Positions 38,747-48,114 are shown, numbered from the stretch's first letter. The stretch is 64,000 bases of DNA from Ostreococcus mediterraneus (GCA_012295225.1 WMKK01000006.1:310001-374000), one strand, 5' to 3'. The notes: a model not told the origin generated them from the letters alone. Program-made: numbers and translations.

Positions 38747-41014
38747 ATGATGAAAGGGGACGGGGTTTTGGCGATCGCGACGCCGGCGCAAAATACGCCG
38801 GCGAAGGTCGCGCTCGGGTTTAACGTCGCGCGAGCGTCCGACGGGAAGAGCGCGGTTGGCGCGCAGTCGTCGCCGACGGCGTTGGTGAACGCAGCGAGAG
38901 ATGTGTTTCGAGATGTTGGGGGGGAGGAGGATGGATCGGGGTCGTCGACGAGTTTGCTGAATGCGAATGAGTTGACGGTGCCGAACCACGACATTCGCGT
39001 CATGCTCGCAAACGGGGCGTCGAAACCCGTGGAGGTTTTGCGCTCACACGTGGTGACGTCGTTGACGTTGAGCATGAAGCCAGAATGGTTTACGAAGAAT
39101 CGACACGTGTTTACGCGATCGTCGCGTTTGTTGCTCGGTGAGTCTTCGCTTCCAGACCACGTCACGCGCGAAGAGGTGCACAGCAAGTTGGATGACCCAG
39201 ACGAGTATCGCGAAGTCGTAATGCGACTCGCCGACTTGCAATACATCCGCGTCAAGGCGGTGGTGAACGTGAATGAAGCTGGGGATATCGATGAACGCGA
39301 GTATTGGTTGCCTTTGAATAAATCGCAAACTATCGGAGAGATTAAGCGCTTGGTGGCGACCGCCGATGACTTGGAGTCAGCTAAGGAGCGGCTGTTGAGC
39401 GACGTGGACACCGCGTCAGGGATGAGTATGGTTTTGCGCGGCAAGGAGTTATCGAACTCATCGACGATTGAAAGCGAGGGTTTAGAGCACAATGCGCTCG
39501 TGCACTTGTACGTGAAGCGCGATGCCAATGTAAATGTGGCGTTGAGAAGCAATAGCGAATTGGAGATTCGCCTCAACGTCGATCAAACCGCCGATAGCTT
39601 CCGCAGCAAACTCAACGTCGTCAAGGCGGGATCGTTAGATAGTTCACGATTTCACACTCGCAGTGGAAGCATGAGCATGTATAATGCCACTGGGAGTCTA
39701 CGAAGCGGGCCTTTGAGCTCGTACGGAGGGCGAGGCGATGGTGGGGCGCTGGAGTTACGTCCTCACGTGCCGCGCTCGTCTCCTCGAGCAGGCACGAATT
39801 CTATGGCGATACCGTCGCCGCATGCGCATTCATTTGGGGCGAGTTCATTTGGTGGTCGAAGCTTGATGCACTCGTCATGGGCTGCTCGCGCGTCGCTCAA
39901 CTCTTACAAATCACAACGTAGCGGCACGAGCAACGATTCAGTCTCGCCGCCGAGCGCGCCTATCACGCCTTTTGGCAGTCCTGGAACACTAGCCCACTCG
40001 TTTGATTTGGCTCGCGAAGGTTTGCTCATGGGCAACGCCCCGCAGCTTTCGCAAGGCGGTAACGGTGGAGCGTACTTTTTGAAGGGAGTGGATGGAAAGA
40101 CGGCGGCTGTGTTCAAGCCGGCGGATGAAGAGCCTTTTGCCCCAAACAACCCTCGTGGTCATCGAACGAGCCACAACGGTGAGGGGATGCGTAAAGGTAC
40201 GAAAGCGGGTGAAGGTGCGGCGCGTGAGGTCGCGGCGTACCTGCTCGACCATGGAGGCTTCGCAGGTGTTCCCGCGACGTCCCTGGCAAATTTGACGGAT
40301 TCCGTGGAAGATGACGGTAAACTCGGCTCACTTCAAGAGTACGTCGAGAATACCGCTGAAGCTGAAGAATTCGGACCCAGTATGTTTCCATGCGAAGAAG
40401 TACATAAGATCACCATTCTTGACATTCGATTGGCTAACACCGATCGTAACGCTGGGAACATCCTCGTACAAAGCGACGAAGATGGCAAAATTGTACGTTT
40501 GATTCCAATTGATCATGGATATGCGCTTCCGCATACGCTCGAAGATGTATGCTTTGAGTGGGAATTCTGGCCGCAAGCTAACATGCCGTACAGTGATGAC
40601 GTTAAAGAGTACGTCGCCATGCTTGATGCGGATGAAGACATCGCGTACTTGCGCGAAAACGACATTGAACTCGACGCGGCACCCGAGCGAGTGCTTCGCG
40701 TGTGCACGGCTCTGTTAAAGGAGGCTGTTCCGCGAAACTTTCGTGCGGCTGATATAGCTTCGATGTTGAACCGTAAGATGCCAAACAGAAAATCGGACAT
40801 TGAAAAGATTGCGGCGCAAGCGGCATCCACCGCCATCGCTGAAGGTCGCTCTGAGCGCGGTCTCCTGGTGCACAAATCACCGGAGAATGGCTCGTTCTGG
40901 AACGATTTAGCAGGCGATGAAGTCGCCGAGAAACGATTCATGTCACGGTTTACAAAGCTTTTGATTGACTACCTGGACAACATGGTCCCCGAGCACGAAC
41001 TCGCTGCCAAGTGA
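38747..41014 (+). CDS. PI4K-gamma-like kinase with ubiquitin-like region
   Basis: A 755-aa protein of the type-II phosphatidylinositol 4-kinase family, as in plants where gamma members carry ubiquitin-like domains and act on proteins. N-terminal ubiquitin-like regions lie around residues 80-280 (YIRVKAVVNVNEAGD, TIGEIKRLVATADDL, MVLRGKELSNSSTIESEGL). A Ser/Gly-rich linker follows. Kinase elements: GGAYFLKG (about 438), AAVFKPADEEP, DIRLANTDRNAGNIL, and IPIDHGYALP (DHG at about 588). The first ATG of the frame is 38747. Confidence 0.85.
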   Translation: MMKGDGVLAIATPAQNTPAKVALGFNVARASDGKSAVGAQSSPTALVNAARDVFRDVGGEEDGSGSSTSLLNANELTVPNHDIRVMLANGASKPVEVLRSHVVTSLTLSMKPEWFTKNRHVFTRSSRLLLGESSLPDHVTREEVHSKLDDPDEYREVVMRLADLQYIRVKAVVNVNEAGDIDEREYWLPLNKSQTIGEIKRLVATADDLESAKERLLSDVDTASGMSMVLRGKELSNSSTIESEGLEHNALVHLYVKRDANVNVALRSNSELEIRLNVDQTADSFRSKLNVVKAGSLDSSRFHTRSGSMSMYNATGSLRSGPLSSYGGRGDGGALELRPHVPRSSPRAGTNSMAIPSPHAHSFGASSFGGRSLMHSSWAARASLNSYKSQRSGTSNDSVSPPSAPITPFGSPGTLAHSFDLAREGLLMGNAPQLSQGGNGGAYFLKGVDGKTAAVFKPADEEPFAPNNPRGHRTSHNGEGMRKGTKAGEGAAREVAAYLLDHGGFAGVPATSLANLTDSVEDDGKLGSLQEYVENTAEAEEFGPSMFPCEEVHKITILDIRLANTDRNAGNILVQSDEDGKIVRLIPIDHGYALPHTLEDVCFEWEFWPQANMPYSDDVKEYVAMLDADEDIAYLRENDIELDAAPERVLRVCTALLKEAVPRNFRAADIASMLNRKMPNRKSDIEKIAAQAASTAIAEGRSERGLLVHKSPENGSFWNDLAGDEVAEKRFMSRFTKLLIDYLDNMVPEHELAAK

Positions 41015-41292
41015 CCGAGACAAGTCGACCGACGAACGCCTTTGTGTGTACCAACGACAACGATACCAACCAACTTTTTCATCACGCGTCCACACCGGTC
41101 GCCGATGAACTACGAAAACTGTGTAATTATATTGTATGATGCCCTATGTTATTCATTCATCATTGTCACCGTCAAACGTCCGCGTGATATCACGCCATCA
41201 ACGCGTGCGGAAGAGTATATCCCTCATTAAGCGACCCCGACGCGCGCGCGCAACGCGCCTGCATCGCGCCTGCGTCACATCGCCATCCCACA

Positions 41293-42990
41293 ATGGCGCC
41301 ATCATTCGATGATATGTTCACCGCATCTCCCGCGAGCTTATCCAAGCTTCGTACCGCGCGCGACGGCGTGTCCCCGGTGAAGTTTTCGTCGTTTGGCTCA
41401 CCCGCCGCGGACGCCGTCACCGATGCGTTCGCGGACATGTTCACCGCGTCACCCATGGCGCTAAAGAAGCTCCGCGTGGGTAATGCGGGTGCGAGCACGC
41501 ACAAATTATCCCCGAGCGCGGCGACGATGGCGCACCATGTCGCGAGCGGCGGGGACGGGAGCGATCGGGGCGCGGCGTTTGCAGCAATGTTCTCGGCGTC
41601 CCCGGGTGAGTTGGCAAAGATGCGCGCGCAGTCGACGACGACGACGAGCGGGGTAAGTTATGCGAATAAGGGCCAAGAGACGCGCACGTTAGCGGTGCCG
41701 GATTTCTCTGCGATGTTCTCGAGTTCGCCGGCAGATTTGAAAAAGATGGCGAGCGCATCGAAGCGGGCGACGCTCGGGAAAGAGACAGATAGGTTCGAGG
41801 TGACGTACCTCTTGGTCGCCGCGAACGAGTCCGCGGCGAGAGAGAAAGTTTTAGAAATTTGTTTGGAGCAGACTGTGGAGTTACCGGCGAGTTTGGTGCC
41901 GGAAGGTACCTGGATTCGCGAACACGTCGTGGGACGTTTGGAATGTCTGCGTCATCCACAAAGGGGACCGCACGCGCATAAATCGGATGCGTGGCACGCG
42001 GTGGTGAGTTATCACGCCGATACCGCAGGGGGCGAATTGACGCAATTGGTGAATGTCATTTTCGGTAACACGAGCATGAAGGAAAATGTCATGGTGGTGG
42101 ATGTTGATTTACCAGAGTGCGTGCTTCGCGACTACCCTGGGCCTCGTTTCGGCGTCGCGGGTCTCAGACGTTTACTCCGCGTTCCGGAAGGACCGCTCGT
42201 GATGACGGCGCTCAAACCCATGGGATTATCGAGCGAAGAGCTAGCTGAGATCGCCTACGGCTTCGCCAAGGGTGGAATCGACATCATTAAAGACGACCAC
42301 GGTCTTGCAGATCAACCGTACGCGCCGTTTGACGAACGCGTGCGACTGTGCGCCGCCGCGGTGGCCCGTGCCAACGCAGAAACCGGGCGAAACGTTTTGT
42401 ATGCGCCATGCTTGAACGCCCCTGCGCATCTTATAATTTCACGTGCGCATACCGCGCGTCAAGCCGGTGCGGGAGCGGTATTAATGATTCCCGGCATTAC
42501 GGGCTTGGACGCGATGCGAGAGCTCGCAGGCGATGGTTCGTTCAACCTCCCTATCATCGCTCATCCCGCGTTGATTGGGTGCATGCTTGGCGGTGGGAGC
42601 ACGAATAGAATAGCAGGGTTTAGTCACGAAGTATTACTCGGCATCTTGCCCCGACTCGCGGGTGCAGACGCCACGGTGTTCCCTTCGTTTGGTGGCCGAT
42701 TTGGATTTAGCGTGGAGGAGTGCCAAGCTATTAACGCCGGGTGTACGCGACCGATGGGTAATTATCCCGCGATTTTGCCATCGCCAGGCGGCGGAATGAC
42801 ACTCGAACGCATCGCGCAAATGCGTGAGGTGTATGGTCCGGATTTGTTGCTCCTCATTGGAGGTTCGTTGTACGCGCACAGCGAGAACTTGGTCGACGGC
42901 GCTCGACACTTCATGAAACTTGCGGGACGCAAAGAGCTCTACGGCCCGCTCGAGCACGCGCCGCATGGCTATAGATCGCACCACATGTGA
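41293..42990 (+). CDS. RuBisCO-like protein (form IV) with repeated N-terminal motif
   Basis: A 565-aa product. From about residue 165 it is a RuBisCO large-subunit-type fold: GPLVMTALKPMGLSSEEL (equivalent of K175 region), GGIDIIKDDHG (K201/D203 region, with H in place of E204), IIAHPALIG, and LLIGGSLYAHS. Several catalytic residues of true RuBisCO are changed, so it is a RuBisCO-like protein, not a carboxylase; some RLPs are enolases or isomerases in sulfur salvage. The first 160 residues are low-complexity with four copies of F-x-x-M-F-[TS]-[AS]-S-P (residues 5-20, 46-61, 96-111, 138-152). ATG 41293; ends 44 bases from a convergent gene. Confidence 0.92.
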   Translation: MAPSFDDMFTASPASLSKLRTARDGVSPVKFSSFGSPAADAVTDAFADMFTASPMALKKLRVGNAGASTHKLSPSAATMAHHVASGGDGSDRGAAFAAMFSASPGELAKMRAQSTTTTSGVSYANKGQETRTLAVPDFSAMFSSSPADLKKMASASKRATLGKETDRFEVTYLLVAANESAAREKVLEICLEQTVELPASLVPEGTWIREHVVGRLECLRHPQRGPHAHKSDAWHAVVSYHADTAGGELTQLVNVIFGNTSMKENVMVVDVDLPECVLRDYPGPRFGVAGLRRLLRVPEGPLVMTALKPMGLSSEELAEIAYGFAKGGIDIIKDDHGLADQPYAPFDERVRLCAAAVARANAETGRNVLYAPCLNAPAHLIISRAHTARQAGAGAVLMIPGITGLDAMRELAGDGSFNLPIIAHPALIGCMLGGGSTNRIAGFSHEVLLGILPRLAGADATVFPSFGGRFGFSVEECQAINAGCTRPMGNYPAILPSPGGGMTLERIAQMREVYGPDLLLLIGGSLYAHSENLVDGARHFMKLAGRKELYGPLEHAPHGYRSHHM

Positions 42991-43034
42991 TGATGTAACA
43001 CTGCTCTTATATTATCTGTCGTGTCTAAATAAAT

Positions 43035-43598
43035 TCATTGCCAAACGTCGTCGCTCAGCAATTGCTTCTTTTTCGCCCAACCAATCGCGGGCGAAACCAA
43101 CGTCGCCAACATGTGCACCCCTAACAACGGCTGAAACAAAAACGGCCACAAAAACAACCACGTCCCTAAAAACGGTTCATCAAACGATAACCCATTACCC
43201 TTACTCAACCTCACGCACACGCCGACGATTAACCACGCCAATATGAACAAAATCACAAAAAAGTCATACAACAAAAACGTATCAATCGCCTCCTTCACCC
43301 CGCCCATGGCTTTCTCCCCAGTGCTCTCCACGACCACGCTCGACGCAGCGTCATCTTCCGCCTTTTTCGCCGCGTATTTCGCGATATCCGCCTCGAGCTC
43401 GTCGTTCAAGTTGAACTCTAAGCGCTTGCTCAAATCATCGTCATCGTCATCTCTCGCGCTCGCGCGTCGGCGCGCGTCGCGTACAAGACGCCCCGTCGCG
43501 ACGGGCGGCGTGGAGTTCGAACGCCAACGCGATCGCGCGCCGCTCGACGGCGTCCGCGCGCGCGCAGGGGTGATGACGTTCGGTACCACGAGCGACAT
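43035..43598 (-). CDS. Plastid membrane protein, unknown
   Basis: From ATG 43598 the product is 187 aa: a basic transit peptide (MSLVVPNVITPARARTP), an acidic linker (DDDDDDLSKRLEFNLNDEL), and a C-terminal region with two or three hydrophobic segments (LYDFFVILFILAWLIVGVCV, TWLFLWPFLFQPLLGVHML). I do not recognise the family. An upstream ATG (43826) would add an N-terminus that overlaps the next gene antisense; the shorter start leaves a 49-base divergent spacer and is preferred. Confidence 0.65.
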   Translation of the reverse strand: MSLVVPNVITPARARTPSSGARSRWRSNSTPPVATGRLVRDARRRASARDDDDDDLSKRLEFNLNDELEADIAKYAAKKAEDDAASSVVVESTGEKAMGGVKEAIDTFLLYDFFVILFILAWLIVGVCVRLSKGNGLSFDEPFLGTWLFLWPFLFQPLLGVHMLATLVSPAIGWAKKKQLLSDDVWQ

Positions 43599-43647
43599 GA
43601 TGTGAAGGATATCGTTACTTCCACGCGCGTCGTCGTCGTCGTGCGCG

Positions 43648-45012
43648 ATGTTGAAGACGACGACGACGACGGCGGCGGCGGCGGCCAGACTGATGGCAAG
43701 GGCGAACCCCACGACGCCGGGTCGCACCACCGCATCGCCACGGGCGTCGTCGTCGTCCGTCATCGCACGGGGCGCGCGTCGCGGGGCGAGCGCGAACGCC
43801 ATCCGCAGCACCGAACGCATCGACATCGCCCTCGGTGGACGCCGCGCCGCGCGATATCCAGCGCGCGCGCCGCGCGCGATCGACCCAGCATTCGTAGACG
43901 CGTTTGGCGTGCGCGCGTCCGATTGGGAACAAATCGAAGGCGCGCTGTTCGGCGCGTCGTTGGCGCCGTATTTGGTGTTTCTTTACTTTTTGCAAAAGGA
44001 TGCGAGCGCGGCGCCTCGAGGCGTGGTGTTCGGCTTTAAATTTCTATTGGCGTTTGTGTTTGGCACGATACCGTTTGCGATATATGCAAAGGTGGAGTAT
44101 GATGAGATATTAGCGAATTGTGACGTGATACATGGGGTGGCGGAGAGTTTGTTGACGCTGACGAATGTGTTCATCGTGCTCGGATTTCGACAAGGCTTGC
44201 GGGAGGCGCACGGCGATGCTGGGCAGAAAATGAAGACGTCGATGGGGGATATTGGTGCGGCGTTGTTTTGTGCGCTCGTGGTGTCGAATGCGGTGTTTGG
44301 AGGTGCGAGTGAGGTGATGGCGGCGAACCCAGACGGCGTCGTCGCGGCGTGGGATTCGCAGTGGCCGCGTCTGGAGCCGGCGAATGCGCTCAGTCTGCCG
44401 ACGTGGGTGATTCACGTCTCGAGCTTGGTCGAATGGCTCATTGCTATGGGATTAGCGTGGGAGTACGCCGAGGTAGTCAAGCGCCCGGCGTGGAAGGGGC
44501 TCACCTGGGGTATGGTTCCGTGCCACGCGTCTGGCATCGCGGCTTGTACATTTCACTTATTCTACAACGCTCCGGCGTTGAACAGCGTCGTCGCCATGCA
44601 AGCGCTGTTAACAGTCATAGGCAACTCAACGTGTGCGATCGCAGCCTATCGCATCTGCAAGGAGGGAGAGCGCTTGCAAGGTGAAGTTGTGGCCGCCGAC
44701 GAAGCCGACAAAGCCGACAAAGCCGACGACATCCAGTCCGCGCGGGACGAAACGTTGGAAATCTCCATGGGCTCAGAGTCCATGAAAGGTTGGGAAGACT
44801 TATCAGCCACGTGGGCATCAGATTCAGACGCCGTGCTCTTACTCAAGCTCGCGCTCGTGTCCACGGCGGTGTCAGCATTTGTGAAGTGGGGCTCGCTCGT
44901 CGTTGATTTCCCATTCGAGCCAAACGTAGCGCTCGCGTTGGGCATCATTTTCATCCCGACATTATTGAATTGCGCCAAATGGGCCGAACTTTCGAAGAAT
45001 GAGTCTGCATAG
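43648..45012 (+). CDS. Plastid membrane protein, DUF3593 plus DUF2499 (Ycf49-like)
   Basis: A 454-aa protein with an Ala/Arg transit peptide. About residues 80-170 read like DUF3593 (AFGVRASDWEQIEGALFG, LAPYLVFLYFLQKD), and about 245-330 like DUF2499/Ycf49 (LSLPTWVIHVSSLVEWLIAM, FHLFYNAPALNSVV). Both are cyanobacterial/plastid families of unknown function. A linker (DEADKADKADD) and a last hydrophobic segment follow. Domain names are from memory of family patterns. Confidence 0.7.
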   Translation: MLKTTTTTAAAAARLMARANPTTPGRTTASPRASSSSVIARGARRGASANAIRSTERIDIALGGRRAARYPARAPRAIDPAFVDAFGVRASDWEQIEGALFGASLAPYLVFLYFLQKDASAAPRGVVFGFKFLLAFVFGTIPFAIYAKVEYDEILANCDVIHGVAESLLTLTNVFIVLGFRQGLREAHGDAGQKMKTSMGDIGAALFCALVVSNAVFGGASEVMAANPDGVVAAWDSQWPRLEPANALSLPTWVIHVSSLVEWLIAMGLAWEYAEVVKRPAWKGLTWGMVPCHASGIAACTFHLFYNAPALNSVVAMQALLTVIGNSTCAIAAYRICKEGERLQGEVVAADEADKADKADDIQSARDETLEISMGSESMKGWEDLSATWASDSDAVLLLKLALVSTAVSAFVKWGSLVVDFPFEPNVALALGIIFIPTLLNCAKWAELSKNESA

Positions 45013-45109
45013 CACGAATGATATAGCCACCGTGCGTGTGCGCACGCGCGCGCATTGTAATATAAGCAGCAACACCACCGGAGCCGCCTCACACGTCGAC
45101 GCGCGTCGA

Positions 45110-45667
45110 ATGTCACCAGAAGCTCCATCCACGAGCGCTATCGCCGATGAGCGATCGATCGACACTTTACTAGAATCCATAGGTGATGAATCGCTCGACG
45201 CCGAAGAAGACTCCGTCGTCATTGCCCTTCGTTCGGCGCTCGGGGCTTGCGCGAACGATGCTCGACTGTCGCGCTGGCTCAACCTCATCGGCATTAACGA
45301 CGTCGATTTCTCGAGCGCGAGCGATAGAAAACGATTCGAGCCGAACACAGAGTACATCAATTACCGCCAGCACGGCGTGAGCTTGTGCTTTGAAGCTGGC
45401 GTGTTGGACACGGTGCACTTTTACCGCTCTGGCGTGGACGGTTACCAGAAGACGTTCGCGAGCCCTCTGCCGCTCAAGTTATCCATGTCGCACAAAGGTG
45501 TGGACATCGTGCGCGCGCTCGGCGAGCCCACGTCTAAGGGTGGCGCTGGGCGCATGATTTGGTTGTCGTACGACCATCTCGGGTTGAAATTCGACTTGGC
45601 GAGCGCCACGTTTGACGAACCAGACTCGTCCATCACGTGCGTCGCGGTTTGGAACGCCGGCGATTAG
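45110..45667 (+). CDS. Unknown soluble protein
   Basis: A 185-aa product starting at ATG 45110 (an upstream ATG at 44999 would overlap the previous gene by 14 bases). It has a conserved-looking C-terminal half (YINYRQHGVSLCFEAGVLDT, LSMSHKGVDIVRALGEP, MIWLSYDHLGLKFDL) of alternating beta-strands. No transit peptide or domain that I recognise. It may be in a small family also present outside algae, but I cannot name it. Confidence 0.65.
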   Translation: MSPEAPSTSAIADERSIDTLLESIGDESLDAEEDSVVIALRSALGACANDARLSRWLNLIGINDVDFSSASDRKRFEPNTEYINYRQHGVSLCFEAGVLDTVHFYRSGVDGYQKTFASPLPLKLSMSHKGVDIVRALGEPTSKGGAGRMIWLSYDHLGLKFDLASATFDEPDSSITCVAVWNAGD

Positions 45668-45745
45668 CCCGCTGTCGTTCGAATGATGCATAGTGTTGTT
45701 GTACTAATATATCTACGTGTAGTCTTTACAATGTCGTCGTCATCA

Positions 45746-46624
45746 TCATTTCTTACGACGCTTACGCCCACCTTCAGAACGTTTGCGTTGCGGGAGGTTG
45801 TTACCATCCTTGTCCTTTTTCGGCTCCTCTTTTCGCTGCGCTCGCTCGACGAGCTTTTGCGCGTGATTCTTGATGTAAATTGGATCCTTCGATACGGGCA
45901 TTTCTTTTTTGGGAATGTACACCGGCTCGCGCTCTTCGGACTCGGAATCATCGGAACTACTGCTACTGGAACTACTGCTGCTGGAATTCGGCGACGAGCC
46001 GCCGTCGCCGTCTTTATCGTCGTCATCGAGGAAGAAGTCGTCGTCGTCGTCACCTGCGCCATCTTCTGCATCAGCTGCGACGGCAGCACCGCCTTCATTC
46101 TCATCGCCGAGCGCCGCCGCCGCGGCCAAGTTGGCCTTGACTAACTTGCGCAGACGTGCGCGTTCCTTGGTCGCGTGCTCGGTATCGCCCTCCTTCACCA
46201 ACACGCTCACATATTTTTCTCCACGCGGGAAGTTCATGACGTACTCTAAATCCTCCTTCAACGACGCCAATTCGTCTTGTTCCCCGCCCGATAAATTGTC
46301 TGCATTCTTCTCCAACTGTTCGATGCGTCGCGTCAACTTGACCCGCTCGAAAAACTTCACCTTGTGATACTTTGTAGACAACCTTTTCTCGCGCTCGATG
46401 CGCTTGTTTTCCTTGCCCGCATCGGTGAGTTTCTCCAACTCGCGTTCTTTCTCTTCGCGTAACTTTGGCGGGATGTTCTCGCGCTTCAGTAACCGTTCGA
46501 TGCTTCGTATTTGATTCTTTACGCTTTGCTTCTTGGCGCCGACAGGTTTGGCGTGTTTACCGCCTTGACGCTTGACCCATTTGCGTTTGATCCCACCCTC
46601 GGTGCGCGGATGTTCGGGTTTCAT
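45746..46624 (-). CDS. EFG1: rRNA-processing protein EFG1
   Basis: Nucleolar factor in 18S rRNA maturation. The 292-aa product has the family core IRSIERLLKRENIPPKLREE, KRLSTKYHKVKFFERVKLTR and EDLEYVMNFPRGEKYVSVL, then a long acidic/Ser run (about residues 200-235) and basic C-terminal tail (GGRKRRKK) typical of nucleolar proteins. ATG 46624. The Ser/Asp run at nucleotides ~45945-46060 is low-complexity. Confidence 0.88.
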   Translation of the reverse strand: MKPEHPRTEGGIKRKWVKRQGGKHAKPVGAKKQSVKNQIRSIERLLKRENIPPKLREEKERELEKLTDAGKENKRIEREKRLSTKYHKVKFFERVKLTRRIEQLEKNADNLSGGEQDELASLKEDLEYVMNFPRGEKYVSVLVKEGDTEHATKERARLRKLVKANLAAAAALGDENEGGAAVAADAEDGAGDDDDDFFLDDDDKDGDGGSSPNSSSSSSSSSSSDDSESEEREPVYIPKKEMPVSKDPIYIKNHAQKLVERAQRKEEPKKDKDGNNLPQRKRSEGGRKRRKK

Positions 46625-46885
46625 CGCCGTCGATTACCGTGTGGCGGCGTATGGCGGCGTGCGCGCAAGAGGGTCGAACGAGCGCGCGTGCGCGATTGTG
46701 TGGGAACTTGCTTCTTCAGGCGGCGACGGCTGCTGCGTTGGCGAGGCGGCGAGTTCATATTGACAATCAAGGGTGTGTGAGGGAACTGGGGATGTGCTAA
46801 GTGATGTATAATACTATATGTACTCGCGATGCGTGGTGTGTGCCACCACGCACGCGTGCGGGCGCGCGAACGTCGTTCATGTGTC

Positions 46886-47428
46886 TCAATCGAACAACGC
46901 TTGCGGCTTTAAGATTTGTGACGACTGCCGACTGCCCCGGGACATGCGCGGTGAAGCGTTCATTTCCATGTGTAATCGCAACGCCAACGCCTCGTCGGAC
47001 AACTCTTTGGGTTCACCTCGCGTGGAATCATCGTCGTCATCGCTCGAGCGCGCATGCGACGTCTTTTTCTTCTTCTTATCCGTCGTTTGCGTCGTCAAGT
47101 CGCTCGCGCTCGCGTTGGAGTGCGTCCGCTTCTTCTTCTTCGCGTCGTCACCAGTGCCAGCGGTGGTGGTGTCGTCGTACGACCCCGACCGACCGGACGT
47201 CGTCAACCCCTCACTCACCGCGGTCGACCTTTCAGAAATCACGAGCGCCTTCCCGAGCAACCGCGGGTCCCGAAGCGCCAAGCGCACGTACGCCTCGCCC
47301 GCAATGCGTCCCTTCTTACTCCCTAAATCCGTCGGCGAATGCGCCACGTCACGCATAATTGCCGCCAGCCGTTTCCGCGGCGGAAGCGTGTGCACCTCTG
47401 CCGACGCATAATACATGAAATCCGCCAT
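46886..47428 (-). CDS. Unknown nuclear-type protein
   Basis: A 180-aa product from ATG 47428. The first ~85 residues are ordered (MADFMYYASAEVHTLPPRKR, GRIAGEAYVRLALRDPRLLG); the middle is Lys/Asp-rich with KKKKR nuclear-signal clusters; the C-terminal ELSDEALALRLHMEMNASPR is a conserved-looking short helix. No family recognised. It shares the spacer with the tRNA-Gly unit. Confidence 0.55.
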   Translation of the reverse strand: MADFMYYASAEVHTLPPRKRLAAIMRDVAHSPTDLGSKKGRIAGEAYVRLALRDPRLLGKALVISERSTAVSEGLTTSGRSGSYDDTTTAGTGDDAKKKKRTHSNASASDLTTQTTDKKKKKTSHARSSDDDDDSTRGEPKELSDEALALRLHMEMNASPRMSRGSRQSSQILKPQALFD

Positions 47429-47461
47429 GCTCACGATGCGTCCACGATGCGCACGCGCGCG

Positions 47462-47483
47462 AATCAATCAATCAATCAATCAA
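47462..47483. repeat. (AATC)n microsatellite
   Basis: Five AATC units in a row, just upstream of the start of the unknown gene at 47428. Confidence 0.9.
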
Positions 47484-47706
47484 TTCGAGAGAATTCTTCC
47501 CTCTGCAATGCGTCGATCGCGACACGCGCGCACGACGACGACGACGCTCGCGTGTGTGCACCCGTCGTCGAAAGCGCGAAAACGTCGATGGTTGACGAAT
47601 TTGAGATGCGAGATGCGAGACGCGAGATCCTCGACGCGCGACGCGGTGTGCCGCCGACAGCGCGCGCGATCGTCGGGGTGACGTCGCGCGCCGCCACGGA
47701 CACCAT

Positions 47707-47766
47707 TTCTACCCGTAACTTTTGTCATGTAACTCAGTCGCGTCGCAAGGCAATCAAGATTTACGC
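47707..47766 (+). repeat. tRNA upstream block, copy B
   Basis: Counterpart of 1761-1820; begins TTCTACCCGTAACTTTTG and ends TTTACGCG with the same spacing. Confidence 0.65.
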
Positions 47767-47808
47767 GCAGTTGTATAATGCTCGATGCAACGCTATCACG
47801 CGGCACAC

Positions 47809-47897
47809 ACGCCTATGGTTTAGTGGTAAAATATTCGTTTCCCATACGACTTTAGACGAAATAACGAAAGTCCCGGGTTCGATTCCCGGTGGGCGTA
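47809..47897 (+). tRNA. tRNA-Gly (anticodon CCC), 18-nt intron
   Basis: A cloverleaf can be drawn: acceptor ACGCCTA/TGGGCGT with A discriminator, D arm GTTT..AAAT, anticodon stem TTCGT/ACGAA, T arm CCGGG-TTCGATT-CCCGG. The anticodon CCC is at 47841-47843. An intron of 18 bases (47845-47862) lies directly after base 37, the normal place for nuclear tRNA introns. T4 at 47906-47909 is the likely terminator; TATAA is 31 bases upstream. Confidence 0.92.
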
Positions 47898-47922
47898 CTT
47901 TAACCTTTTGTAGCCTATCATG
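47895..47922 (+). repeat. tRNA downstream block, copy B
   Basis: Counterpart of 1978-2005. It starts within the last bases of the tRNA (GTA) and ends CCTATCATG. Confidence 0.65.
47906..47909 (+). terminator. Pol III T-run terminator of tRNA-Gly
   Basis: Four T residues eight bases after the tRNA discriminator base. Confidence 0.65.
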
Positions 47923-48114
47923 TATCTTTTGATTTTTTATAACAATACGTGTATGCGTGTATCTACATAGGCATTCGAATGTCTTCATTATGCGACCTTT
48001 CGCGACCGTGATCTTTTTGGGCCTTCTGTCGCGGACGCCGCTTGAGGTCGCGCCCGTCCGCGCGCGCGACGAACGACACTTTTCGCTGTCGTTCGAACGA
48101 CGACGACGACGACG

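Larger units (their letters stand above)
47429..47808. other. Spacer upstream of tRNA-Gly
   Basis: 380 bases. It holds (AATC)5 at 47462-47483 next to the previous gene's start, then the tRNA-associated block at 47707-47766 and a TATAA at 47774-47778. No coding gene is supported. Confidence 0.5.

Noticed and set aside
44999-45109. Upstream ATG of the unknown gene at 45110
   Set aside because: It would overlap the previous gene's end and add a region without conserved pattern.
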